From Eubacterium sp. (lineage in GTDB: Bacteria > Bacillota > Clostridia > Lachnospirales > Lachnospiraceae), in NCBI GenBank assembly GCA_021442545.1, contig JABUSX010000210.1, positions 1 to 7,033 on the forward strand: DNA of 7,033 nucleotides. Reading direction: 5' to 3'. The notes beneath the pieces are model-generated. The model saw only the letters and a program-made list of their open reading frames with translations. It did not search any database and was not told the origin of the DNA. This document shows, piece by piece, positions 1-6,801 of the stretch; the stretch's first letter is position 1; each line of letters starts with the position of its first letter. The translations under genes were made by a program, and so were the position numbers.

Positions 1-87
1 CGGATGCCGTATTATTCTTTCCGGATGCCGCATTATTCTTTTCGGATGCCGTATCCGTCTTGCCGGACGCTGTTTCTGTTTCCTTTC
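1..87 (-). repeat. 21-bp tandem repeat inside the lipoprotein gene
   Basis: Units start at 1, 22 and 43 and each begin cggatgccg on the plus strand. Units 1 and 2 agree at 19 of 21 positions and units 1 and 3 at 17 of 21. A fourth, more diverged 24-bp unit covers 64-87. On the coding strand each 21-bp unit encodes a 7-residue module such as SGKNNTA or SGKTDTA. The array probably continues past the left edge. Because the unit is a multiple of three, copy-number change would keep the frame. Confidence 0.75.
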
Positions 88-520
88 CGGAAGCAGACTC
101 CGTATCCTCTTCAGGAGTCCTGTTCAGCTCCAGATCACTGTCTTCAGACGTCGATTCGGTTTCTTTCCCGTCCGTCTCATTATCCGTTTTTTCAGATGCG
201 TCATCTTTTTCTTTTTCGGACGTTTTATCCGGCTTTTTTTCAGAAGTTTTGTCTGACTTCTTACTGTCTTTACCGGATGTCTTATCCGTCTTTTTATCGT
301 CCTTTCCGGAGGTTGATCCTGAATTCTTCTGTGCCGTATTACTGTTTTCTTTTTTCGTTTCTGCAGGTGCCGATCCCGGCTCTGATATCAGTTCCGAGGC
401 TGATATGGCAGCTGCCGCCGATACAGCCGTTTCCTCTTCTGTCTTATTCCCGCACCCGGCCGAAAAAAGCACAGCTGTACAGCACAGGGATAAAACAAGT
501 ACTGTTTTCATTTTTTTCAT
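1..520 (-). CDS. Predicted lipoprotein with repetitive charged linker (3' end beyond window)
   Basis: The first 173 residues are visible and the frame is still open at the left edge, so the protein is truncated by the window. It starts MKKMKTVLVLSL and has a short basic n-region, a hydrophobic core (about residues 6-20) and a lipobox-like FSAGC with the candidate lipidated cysteine at residue 23. This predicts export and anchoring to the outer face of the cytoplasmic membrane. From residue about 55 on, the chain is low complexity (K, E, D, S, T, N, G). It contains degenerate octads such as KSDKTSEK and KPDKTSEK (about 88-103) and later heptads of the SGKNNTA type (about 152-173). ATG at 520 is chosen because it follows an AAGGAG site by 10 nt and an in-frame TGA lies upstream; an internal ATG at 511 has poor spacing. 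It lies 179 bp downstream of the second NHLM ABC transporter on the same strand. The linker probably spaces an unseen C-terminal domain from the membrane. Function is unknown. Confidence 0.8.
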   Translation of the reverse strand, partial: MKKMKTVLVLSLCCTAVLFSAGCGNKTEEETAVSAAAAISASELISEPGSAPAETKKENSNTAQKNSGSTSGKDDKKTDKTSGKDSKKSDKTSEKKPDKTSEKEKDDASEKTDNETDGKETESTSEDSDLELNRTPEEDTESASGKETETASGKTDTASEKNNAASGKNNTAS

Positions 521-530
521 ATACGATATT

Positions 531-536
531 CTCCTT
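531..536 (-). promoter_or_regulatory. Ribosome binding site of the lipoprotein gene
   Basis: AAGGAG reads toward the lipoprotein and ends 10 nt before ATG 520, which decides between the two close ATG codons at 520 and 511. A second, perfect AAGGAGGT lies just upstream at 545-552. It is about 24 nt from that ATG, too far to serve it directly. Confidence 0.6.
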
Positions 537-729
537 TTTCACAGACCTCCTTATCCGGTCTCCGTTTTTCGCAGGTCATCTGTTTTATTTTTTTGCATGC
601 CATCCGTTTTATTCTGTTTCACAGGCTTCCTGCTCCGGTCTCCTTTCCCGCAGGTCATCTGTTTTATTCTTTTTGTATGCCGTCCGCTTTGATCTGCTTT
701 CACAGATTCCCGTGTCCGTCGATCTGCTG
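537..729 (-). repeat. Imperfect ~80-bp tandem repeat between ABC2 and the lipoprotein
   Basis: Copy 1 spans 537-616 (80 bp) and copy 2 spans 617-697 (81 bp). Both begin tttcacag on the plus strand and share the block ggtctcc, then gcaggtcatctgttttatt, then atgcc-tccg. A third, shortened copy (about 698-729) lies inside the last codons of the ABC2 gene and keeps only the two ends of the unit (tttcacag and gtccg-cgatctgct). Each junction on the coding strand is CTGTGAAA, which at the rightmost copy is the ABC2 stop codon context. The array fills almost the whole 179-bp gap from 521 to 699. I see no strong hairpin followed by a U-run in the transcribed direction, so no terminator is called. The unit length is not a consistent multiple of three. 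Confidence 0.75.
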
Positions 730-2892
730 ACGTTCAACGAGTTCCGCAAACAACCCGCCTTTTCTGATCAGCTCATCATAGGTGCCTTCTTCTGCGATCC
801 GTCCCTCATCCAGTACGATGATGCGGTTGCAGTTCTTTATGGTAGAAAGCCTATGTGCAATCACGATCCGCGTACATTTTAAAGACGCCAGGGAATCGGA
901 AATGATCTTCTGTGTCAGATTATCCAGTGCACTCGTTGCTTCGTCAAACATCAGGATTTTTGGTTTCGGTGCGATTGCCCGCGCGATCATGAGCCTCTGT
1001 TTCTGTCCCCCGGAAACGCCTCCGTCACCTTCACTGATCCATGTATGCATTCCCATCGGCATTTCTTCAATATCTTTTTTTATGCCGGCCATTTCAGCAG
1101 CTTCCCAGGCTTCGTCCAGACCAAGCCACGGTGCCGAGATCGTTATGTTGGAGTAGATGTCCCCCGTAAACAAAGACCCCTGCTGCATGACCGATCCGAT
1201 GTTTCTGCGCAGCGAAGACAGATCAATCCTCTGCAGATCCTTGTCATCATAATAGACCGCGCCTTCATCCGGCACCTCAAATCCGAGCATGATGCGCATC
1301 AATGTCGACTTCCCGCATCCGCTTTTACCGGCTATCGCAACATATTCACCGGGACGGATGCGCAGACTGATATTATCCAGAACCTTCGGCATATCCGAAG
1401 CATAACGGAATGAAACATTATTCAGCTCCAGTCCTCCGGATATCTTCTTAACCGGTACCCGCTGTTCCGAAACTTCGGGTTTTTCCCGCAGAATCGGCAT
1501 TCCCAGATCCAGTGACGGCTTCAGATAAGCAAGAATTCCCGCTCTGGACGAGGTCTGCATCACAAGAGAAATGATCACCCCGTAAGATACGGAAAAGGAT
1601 GCAAAAGTGGCTGCCGAGGAAGATTTCGTTCCGAAAATAAAGGCTGCCAGCATACCGATCATCTGAACGATCACGATCAGCTCTCCCTGCATAACCGCCG
1701 GAAACGGAACACGGTAGGTATTTGCTGCTTTTTTCCTGTATTTTTCTGCCCACTTTGCAAATACGCGGTTTTCACTTCCGCTCAGCTTAATCTTCTGAAT
1801 TCCCGAAAACAGAGCATACACCAGACCCTGTGTGTCGGCTTCCGCTTCCAGATTTTTTCTGGCAAGAACCATTTTCTGCGAAACAGATACAAAAAGTATC
1901 AACATGGAAAGCACATAGGCTATAATTGCCGGAATCGTAAATTCACGTGCGATCAGAAAGATCTGCGCAATGTAGATCAGAGGAAGAAACACACATCGTA
2001 CGACGACAAAGTATATTTCCGTGAAGACCTCCGGAATCACGGCCAGTGCCTTAACGGAGGTTGCCAGTTCCCCCGCACTCTTTCCGGAGAAAAATTTCAC
2101 CGGAAGCTGAAGCAGCCGTCCGAGGACAGCGTTTTCCAGTGTGGAATCCATCTGATTTTTAACACGGGAAACAACTGCCGTCCGGACGCTCGACGCCAGA
2201 TACACGCTGAAGGCTGCAGCGATCAGCAGAACGGCCGCCGAAGCGATCAGCAGCGTATTTCCGGAGGGAATGATCTGAGAAAAAACAACATTCGTAATGA
2301 CCGGCGTGATCAGACCGACGATCGTCATGAAGAGCAGAGAACCGGAAGCCAGCAGTCTGTCCCCGAAACTCATATTTGAATACAGAAAAAGGAACAGGTC
2401 TTTTGCATCCATCGACTTCTGCGGAAGAGGTCTGTAAAAGCAGACCGCCCTTTCTTCGAACATATCTGCCGTGGCAGCTGTAACCTTCTGAGTCTTTCCG
2501 GATATGTGGTCATGCCAGCGGTATCCCGAAATTTTTCCGGGAAGCAGAGCGCAGGCTTCTCCGTTATCCTTACGGATCGCCAGAAGCGGACCGTATCCGT
2601 TTTTCCACCATGTTTCATTCAATGTGACCCGGCGGTACATAATGCCGGAAAAATGCGTCAGTGAATCGATGATCTCTATGATCGTTGATGCAGGAGCCGT
2701 ATCATGCGGAACATTGATCTTATAATACTGGCAGATTCTCTGCACTTCTTCCCGAACCTGATCCAGATTCCGTTTTTTTGCATGATAACGGTCTTTTCCG
2801 TCAATGGAATCCGCAACCTGAAGAAGAGCATCCGATACCTGCTCTCTGTCCCTGTATATGCGTGTCTGTATCTGTTCTCCGAACCAGCTCAT
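700..2892 (-). CDS. NHLM bacteriocin system ABC transporter, ATP-binding protein (ABC2 type)
   Basis: This 730-residue protein is a fused permease-ATPase of the NHLM ABC2 class, which partners a peptidase-bearing ABC1 in export of leader peptides of the nitrile-hydratase/Nif11-like kind. Residues 1-165 form a soluble N-terminal domain that lacks C39 peptidase motifs; its conserved-looking core runs from RRVTLNETWW through GPLLA (about 87-105) to CFYRPLPQK (151-159). Membrane segments follow at about 179-203, 212-235, 292-338 and 404-446. The ATPase domain (about 488-725) is complete: Walker A GKSGCGKST (522-530), Q-loop Gln570, signature VSGGQ (626-630), Walker B with Asp650 and Glu651, and H-loop His680. 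The start MSWFGEQI matches the way I remember this family beginning, although the upstream SD (CAGG) is weak. It lies 66 bp downstream of the ABC1 gene and presumably forms a heterodimer with its product. The last codons overlap the downstream tandem repeat. Confidence 0.93.
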   Translation of the reverse strand: MSWFGEQIQTRIYRDREQVSDALLQVADSIDGKDRYHAKKRNLDQVREEVQRICQYYKINVPHDTAPASTIIEIIDSLTHFSGIMYRRVTLNETWWKNGYGPLLAIRKDNGEACALLPGKISGYRWHDHISGKTQKVTAATADMFEERAVCFYRPLPQKSMDAKDLFLFLYSNMSFGDRLLASGSLLFMTIVGLITPVITNVVFSQIIPSGNTLLIASAAVLLIAAAFSVYLASSVRTAVVSRVKNQMDSTLENAVLGRLLQLPVKFFSGKSAGELATSVKALAVIPEVFTEIYFVVVRCVFLPLIYIAQIFLIAREFTIPAIIAYVLSMLILFVSVSQKMVLARKNLEAEADTQGLVYALFSGIQKIKLSGSENRVFAKWAEKYRKKAANTYRVPFPAVMQGELIVIVQMIGMLAAFIFGTKSSSAATFASFSVSYGVIISLVMQTSSRAGILAYLKPSLDLGMPILREKPEVSEQRVPVKKISGGLELNNVSFRYASDMPKVLDNISLRIRPGEYVAIAGKSGCGKSTLMRIMLGFEVPDEGAVYYDDKDLQRIDLSSLRRNIGSVMQQGSLFTGDIYSNITISAPWLGLDEAWEAAEMAGIKKDIEEMPMGMHTWISEGDGGVSGGQKQRLMIARAIAPKPKILMFDEATSALDNLTQKIISDSLASLKCTRIVIAHRLSTIKNCNRIIVLDEGRIAEEGTYDELIRKGGLFAELVERQQIDGHGNL

Positions 2893-2958
2893 AATACCTG
2901 TCCGTTTCTTTCTGTAAGTACTTTATTCCGGGATGCTGCGCTGTTCTGCTGCAGTCAT

Positions 2959-5121
2959 CTACTCCAGTATGACCAGTTCCCTGTAAAGTCCGTTCAGCTT
3001 CATCAGTTCCTCATGCGTGCCGCGTTCCCTGACCACTCCCTTATCCATGACAAGGATCTCATCACAATCCCGTATCGTGGAGAGCCTGTGGGCGACCAGG
3101 ATGCAGGTAATACCGCGGGCACGTATAGCCTCGGTGATCTTATATTCTGTTACGGCATCCAATGCACTGGTCGCCTCATCCATAATAATGATCGAAGGAT
3201 CCTGCGCCAGCACCCTGGCGATATCGATCCGCTGCCGTTCTCCCCCTGACAGATTCCGTCCCTCTTCTTCCAGCATGTATTTGTATCCGCCTCTGCGTTT
3301 CAGGATCTCTTCATGAATATCCGCATCCCGCGCCGCCATGATCATTTCGAAATCTTCGATCGTGGAGTCCCACATCTTGATATTGTTTTCGATCGTATCC
3401 GCAAAAATCACAACATTCTGATCGACAACCGAAACAGACCCGCAGAAAACCGCCCTTGGTATTTCGGAAATGTCTTTTCCGTCATAAAGGATCTTCCCGT
3501 CTCTCGGTTTATACAGACCGGACAGAAGCTTTGCGACCGTTGATTTTCCGGAACCGGATCCGCCGATCAGTCCGATCTTGCTTCCCGGTTTCACGCACAA
3601 TGAAAAATCTTTTATCAGGGGCTCCGCCAAAGGGGAATAGCCGAAAGAAAGATTTTCGACCCGTATATCACCGGAAAGCTTCTGCGCATTTTCCAGCCCC
3701 TTTTCTTCCTCCGGATCGATCTTTTCCGGAATATCGGCCGGATACCGCATTACATCCTCGATTCGAACCATGGATGAGCGCATTTCCTGAAATTCCTGCC
3801 CGGCCTGCAGAAGCTCGTTTACGGGATCCAGAAAAACCGTCATAAATGACTGGAATGCGATCAGAATACCCGCTGTGAGAGAAAAAACGCCTCTCATGAT
3901 CATCCAGGCTCCGCAGACCAGAACCAGAATCTGTGAAATGTTCTGCAGAAGAGTGGAAAGCGGTGTCAGATACCGTTCCACATGCGTAAACCTTTCTTTG
4001 GAATGTACAACGGACGCATGATATCCGGAAAGGCGTTCGAAAAATCCTTTTTCTGCTCCGGAGGCCTTGATGCTTTCGATCATGCTGATACCTGAAACGA
4101 TAGCCGAATTCAGTTTTCCTTCATCACGCAGCTGCGCTGCGGCAATGTCTGTTCGTATCGCTGCAATGCCCCTTACCAGAAGCAGATTCAGAATAACTGT
4201 AACGATACCGATGACGGAAAGTGAAACACTGTACTGCAGCATAACGCCCAGATAAAACAGCAGAAGCACCATATTCATAAGGATCGGTGCCATACGCAGA
4301 ACCAGAACTGCGGCTACATTATCATTTTCTTTCTGACGGTCAGCCAGATCACCCGCCATCCTCTGCGAAAAAAAGGCCATCGGCATACGCAGGATATGCC
4401 ACAAAAATTTGGAATTGGAGGATATGGCAATTTTTCCGGTCACTCTCTGGATCGACACGGAATTGACCAGACCGGCCGCAAAACGGAAAATGATCATTGC
4501 CCCAAAGAAGGCCATCAGTGCAAAAAGCCAGTGCAGATTGGCGCTGTCCAGAATATAATCCGTAAAAATGCGTGTGATGACCGGGTACAGAACACCGGTC
4601 AGAGATACCAGCGTGCCCGTGATCACAACCGCAGCCAGTGCCTGCTTGTTTCCCCGCATATACCGCCTCAGAAAAGAAAATGCTCCTTCCCTTTTTCCTT
4701 CCGGAACAAACGCTTCTGTCGGTTTAAATTCCATGCATATGCCGGAATAGGACTTTTCAAATTCATCATCGGAAACAATGACCCGTCCGAGGGCAGGATC
4801 CGTCAGGTGAACTTTTCCCCGGCTGAATCCGTCCAGAACAACAAAATGATTCTGATTCCACCACAACACGGCAGGAAGAGAAGCTTTTCCGGCAAGGTCT
4901 TCCCTATTATAGCGATATGCATTGCAATGAAGTCCGTGCTGATTTGCCGCAAGATATATATTTTTGGCATTGCTCCCGTCACGGGACACGCCGCAGTCCT
5001 GACGCAGCTTTTCAAGCGGAACCCATTTTTTATAATAAGCCAGGATCATAGCCAGACAGGCCGCCCCGCATTCCAGCGCTTCCATCTGAAGAATAACAGG
5101 GACTTTTTTTATCTTTCCCAT
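2959..5121 (-). CDS. NHLM bacteriocin system ABC transporter, C39 peptidase/permease/ATPase (ABC1 type)
   Basis: This is a 720-residue peptidase-containing ABC transporter. It should cleave a double-glycine-type leader on the cytoplasmic side and export the mature peptide using ATP. The N-terminal C39 domain (about 1-135) has the oxyanion Gln12, catalytic Cys18 in LECGAACLAMI, His92 in NHFVVLDGF and Asp108 in TDPALG, so the peptidase looks active. The membrane domain covers about 150-435 with roughly six segments. The ATPase domain (about 485-720) has Walker A GGSGSGKST (520-528), Q-loop Gln568, signature LSGGE (624-628), Walker B with Asp648 and Glu649, and H-loop His678. The frame is open 35 codons further upstream, but those codons lie in the HlyD-like gene and lack similarity. 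The chosen start MGKIKKVPVI fits the family and has AAGAGG 10 nt before it. It lies 7 bp after the HlyD-like stop, which suggests translational coupling. Confidence 0.95.
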   Translation of the reverse strand: MGKIKKVPVILQMEALECGAACLAMILAYYKKWVPLEKLRQDCGVSRDGSNAKNIYLAANQHGLHCNAYRYNREDLAGKASLPAVLWWNQNHFVVLDGFSRGKVHLTDPALGRVIVSDDEFEKSYSGICMEFKPTEAFVPEGKREGAFSFLRRYMRGNKQALAAVVITGTLVSLTGVLYPVITRIFTDYILDSANLHWLFALMAFFGAMIIFRFAAGLVNSVSIQRVTGKIAISSNSKFLWHILRMPMAFFSQRMAGDLADRQKENDNVAAVLVLRMAPILMNMVLLLFYLGVMLQYSVSLSVIGIVTVILNLLLVRGIAAIRTDIAAAQLRDEGKLNSAIVSGISMIESIKASGAEKGFFERLSGYHASVVHSKERFTHVERYLTPLSTLLQNISQILVLVCGAWMIMRGVFSLTAGILIAFQSFMTVFLDPVNELLQAGQEFQEMRSSMVRIEDVMRYPADIPEKIDPEEEKGLENAQKLSGDIRVENLSFGYSPLAEPLIKDFSLCVKPGSKIGLIGGSGSGKSTVAKLLSGLYKPRDGKILYDGKDISEIPRAVFCGSVSVVDQNVVIFADTIENNIKMWDSTIEDFEMIMAARDADIHEEILKRRGGYKYMLEEEGRNLSGGERQRIDIARVLAQDPSIIIMDEATSALDAVTEYKITEAIRARGITCILVAHRLSTIRDCDEILVMDKGVVRERGTHEELMKLNGLYRELVILE

Positions 5122-5128
5122 TATATGC

Positions 5129-5659
5129 TTACCTCTTAAACAGGAAGTGGATCGGAGGGATCTCTTCTGTTGTAATCTGTACCGAAGCCACGCTTCCTCT
5201 GTACGGCGTAATATCCGTATCCGCATCGATCGTCACAATATAGTAATATCTGTCCGGGGAAAGATTGGATACGAGAAAGTCGCTGTTCGCTATCTCACGC
5301 AGCTCCGCCTGAGACCTCGGAAGATCTGACGTGCCGACGACCACGCCGCTTCTCTCCTCATTGTCCGGCAGACGGAAGGTGACCTCCCGGTTCATCAGTT
5401 CTCCTCCCGAATATTCTGAAGCATCCACCAGGACGACGATCTGCCCCTCGCCGGCTTCATTTTTAATGATGACTCCGCTCGTTGTAAAGCCGAGCGGAAT
5501 CCTGCCGGTAAATCCCCAGATAAACACACCGCCCACCAGAATCAGCATGGCCAGAACAAGCGCCCAGATCGCCGGGTTTGCGACCCGGATGTATTTATCG
5601 ATTTTTTCGGGAGATTCAATTCTGTCCCGGCTTTCAAAATCCAAAACACTTCTTGACAT
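5129..5659 (-). CDS. Short HlyD-like NHLM secretion accessory protein
   Basis: This 176-residue protein has a cytoplasmic N-terminus with RIESPEKIDKYIRVANP (about 13-29), one transmembrane segment (about 30-50), a following GxIPLGFTTSGVI stretch (about 52-64), and a soluble extracytoplasmic part of about 125 residues. The pattern of a '(S/E)SPE-lxxYIRVxNP' motif, then a membrane helix, then a beta-rich part is what I recall from short HlyD-like proteins encoded beside NHLM ABC transporters in Lachnospiraceae. Unlike classical HlyD adaptors, I see no long coiled-coil hairpin and no complete lipoyl-like pair. The open frame reaches a GTG at 5728, but that extension has no SD. ATG at 5659 is preceded by purine-rich AAAGAGAGAAG and begins a plausible cytosolic segment. 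It is the first gene of the exporter set, 73 bp after azlD. It may scaffold the ABC pair or guide the peptide through the envelope; that role is inferred. Confidence 0.82.
   Translation of the reverse strand: MSRSVLDFESRDRIESPEKIDKYIRVANPAIWALVLAMLILVGGVFIWGFTGRIPLGFTTSGVIIKNEAGEGQIVVLVDASEYSGGELMNREVTFRLPDNEERSGVVVGTSDLPRSQAELREIANSDFLVSNLSPDRYYYIVTIDADTDITPYRGSVASVQITTEEIPPIHFLFKR
5132..5137 (-). promoter_or_regulatory. Ribosome binding site of the ABC1 gene inside the HlyD-like 3' end
   Basis: AAGAGG forms the last Lys-Arg codons of the HlyD-like gene and lies 10 nt before ATG 5121. It supports the shorter ABC1 start over the upstream in-frame ATG at 5226, and suggests coupled translation. 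Confidence 0.6.
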
Positions 5660-5732
5660 GTTCTTCTCTCTTTCTGTTTTGCTGCCCGTGTCCCGGAACA
5701 GACAATTTAAAAACCAACCACAGACCACTGTC

Positions 5733-6059
5733 TTACATTACTCTGATCAGAATCATATACAAAGCCGTTCCCGCGGCAATGGAAAGGATCATATTCCGTT
5801 TCCAGAGATGCAGACCTATCGTCACGGCGAGCCCGGATACTGCAGGAAGCCACCCGGACGGTCCGTTCAGAAATGAAACGTCTTTCAGACAGAATACCAG
5901 GAGCATGGCCATTGTGGCTCTCGGAAGCCATTTTCCGAGCCACTCCACAAAAGCCGGAACTTTCTTCCCCTCCGGAAAGATTATAAATGGAAGAAAACGG
6001 ATCGCCGCCGTACCGGCAGCCGCGATCACGATCGTTATAACCGTCTCTGCTGCCGTCAT
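5733..6059 (-). CDS. azlD: AzlD family branched-chain amino acid transport subunit
   Basis: This small integral membrane protein of 108 residues is the usual size for AzlD. It has the family features AAIRFLPFIIF (about 18-28), then a KxVPAFVEWLGKWLPRATMAMLL stretch (about 33-54), and ends with two hydrophobic segments (about 70-85 and 88-106). AzlD acts with AzlC; in characterised systems the pair exports branched-chain amino acids and their toxic analogues. The start at 6059 overlaps the azlC stop as ATGA and has AGGAG 9 nt upstream (6069-6073). An upstream ATG in the same frame at 6233 lies wholly within azlC and gives a non-homologous N-terminal extension, so it was rejected. The overlap argues for coupled translation and equal expression with azlC. 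Confidence 0.93.
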   Translation of the reverse strand: MTAAETVITIVIAAAGTAAIRFLPFIIFPEGKKVPAFVEWLGKWLPRATMAMLLVFCLKDVSFLNGPSGWLPAVSGLAVTIGLHLWKRNMILSIAAGTALYMILIRVM

Positions 6060-6790
6060 GCCGCGTTTCTCCTGTCTCTGCTGTAACTTATATAAAACCC
6101 GGTCATCATCAGTCCCATAGCCACCAGCAGAAAACATCCGCTTCCGAACACGATCAGACTGAGAATCGTTGCCGCAAATCCGAGTATCGTCGGAAACAGG
6201 AAATCCGACTTCCGGATCTGACCGCTCTTCCATTGTTCGAATGCATCCCTTGTCTGTTCCGTTACGATAACCGCAAATAATGCCGTCATGGCAAAATCGA
6301 TCCCTGTCAGATCAAAGGGAAGCACCTGCCCGAGCAGGGCGCCGGCCAGCGAACCGCAGATCCAGTAAAGATGATCCAGAAGAGATATACCTGCATACCA
6401 TTTCTTCTTGTCCGCTTTTTCGGGCGGATCATGGACAACCAGGGAAAAAGTCTCATCTGTCAGTGCAAAAATACAGTATTCCTTCAGCGGATGCGGCAGT
6501 TTTCCGTATTCTTTCAGCATGGCCAGACCATAAAAGATATGCCTGGCATTCACGAACAAAGTCATGAAAAGCGTCGTAAGCGGTGCAAAAGGCCCCGTCA
6601 GAATACTGATCAGTGCAAACTGCAGACTTCCGGCGTAAATAAAAATGCTGCAGGCTGCAACGGTCAGTGTGGATAACCCCATTGCCTTCATGCTGATTCC
6701 GTAAGCGATCCCCAGAAAAAGGAATCCGGCCATGACCGGCGTTGTGCGTATCCATATAGTTTTTATAAGAGAGGGCGCTTTATTTTCCAT
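6056..6790 (-). CDS. azlC: AzlC family branched-chain amino acid permease
   Basis: This 244-residue polytopic membrane protein is the large subunit of an AzlCD (LIV-E-like) exporter. Recognisable family stretches, in order, are GFLFLGIAYGI (about 22-32), IYAGSLQFALI (about 51-61), FVNARHIFYGLAML (about 79-92), FALTDETFSLV (about 108-118) and YWICGSLAGALLG (about 142-154), followed by C-terminal hydrophobic helices. Length is normal for the family. The start MENKAPSLIK has GAGGA 6 nt upstream (6797-6801), overlapping the stop of the preceding gene, and only 10 bp separate the two genes. Branched-chain amino acid or analogue efflux is inferred from the family. No regulator (AzlB/Lrp-like) is visible in the window. 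Confidence 0.94.
   Translation of the reverse strand: MENKAPSLIKTIWIRTTPVMAGFLFLGIAYGISMKAMGLSTLTVAACSIFIYAGSLQFALISILTGPFAPLTTLFMTLFVNARHIFYGLAMLKEYGKLPHPLKEYCIFALTDETFSLVVHDPPEKADKKKWYAGISLLDHLYWICGSLAGALLGQVLPFDLTGIDFAMTALFAVIVTEQTRDAFEQWKSGQIRKSDFLFPTILGFAATILSLIVFGSGCFLLVAMGLMMTGFYISYSRDRRNAA
6069..6073 (-). promoter_or_regulatory. Ribosome binding site of azlD
   Basis: AGGAG inside the azlC 3' end lies 9 nt before ATG 6059. It fixes the AzlD start at the ATGA overlap instead of the upstream in-frame ATG at 6233. Confidence 0.6.
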
Positions 6791-6796
6791 CTTTCG

Positions 6797-6801
6797 TCCT
6801 C
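6797..6801 (-). promoter_or_regulatory. Ribosome binding site of azlC
   Basis: GAGGA begins on the last base of the TAG stop of the upstream gene and ends 6 nt before ATG 6790. It implies that azlC can be translated from a transcript shared with the upstream gene. Confidence 0.5.

Noticed and set aside
640..660. CCTGC...GCAGG inverted repeat in repeat copy 2
   Set aside because: The stem is five bases with a 16-base loop, is not kept in copy 1, and has no U-run after it, so it is not a supported terminator or operator.
4..882. Long plus-strand open frames at 4-882 and 60-692
   Set aside because: They are antisense to the lipoprotein linker, the tandem repeat and the ABC2 end. Their Ser/Phe/Val/Pro-rich products are the mirror of low-complexity coding DNA, and the minus strand carries well-supported genes.
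2923..2958. 11-codon minigene (ATG directly after the ABC1 TAG stop) in the gap before ABC2
   Set aside because: The only SD-like GGAG is 3 nt from the ATG, too close. The frame is so short that chance explains it; the 66-bp gap otherwise shows nothing but a weak ABC2 ribosome site.
4396..5139. Plus-strand 247-codon frame
   Set aside because: It is antisense to the C39 and membrane domains of ABC1, has no recognisable domain and is explained as a shadow of a strongly supported gene.
5660..5728. Upstream GTG start (5728) for the HlyD-like protein
   Set aside because: The extra 23 residues have no SD in front and do not look like the family's N-terminus; ATG 5659 has a purine-rich leader.
5700..5735. 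Weak hairpin (ACAG-TGGT-CTGT) followed by TTTTT after azlD as a terminator
   Set aside because: The stem is only four base pairs and is separated from the T-run by several bases, so it is not convincing as an intrinsic terminator.
5660..5800. Candidate -35/-10 boxes before the HlyD-like gene
   Set aside because: The best pair I could find by eye matches the consensus at only about half the positions, so no promoter is called.
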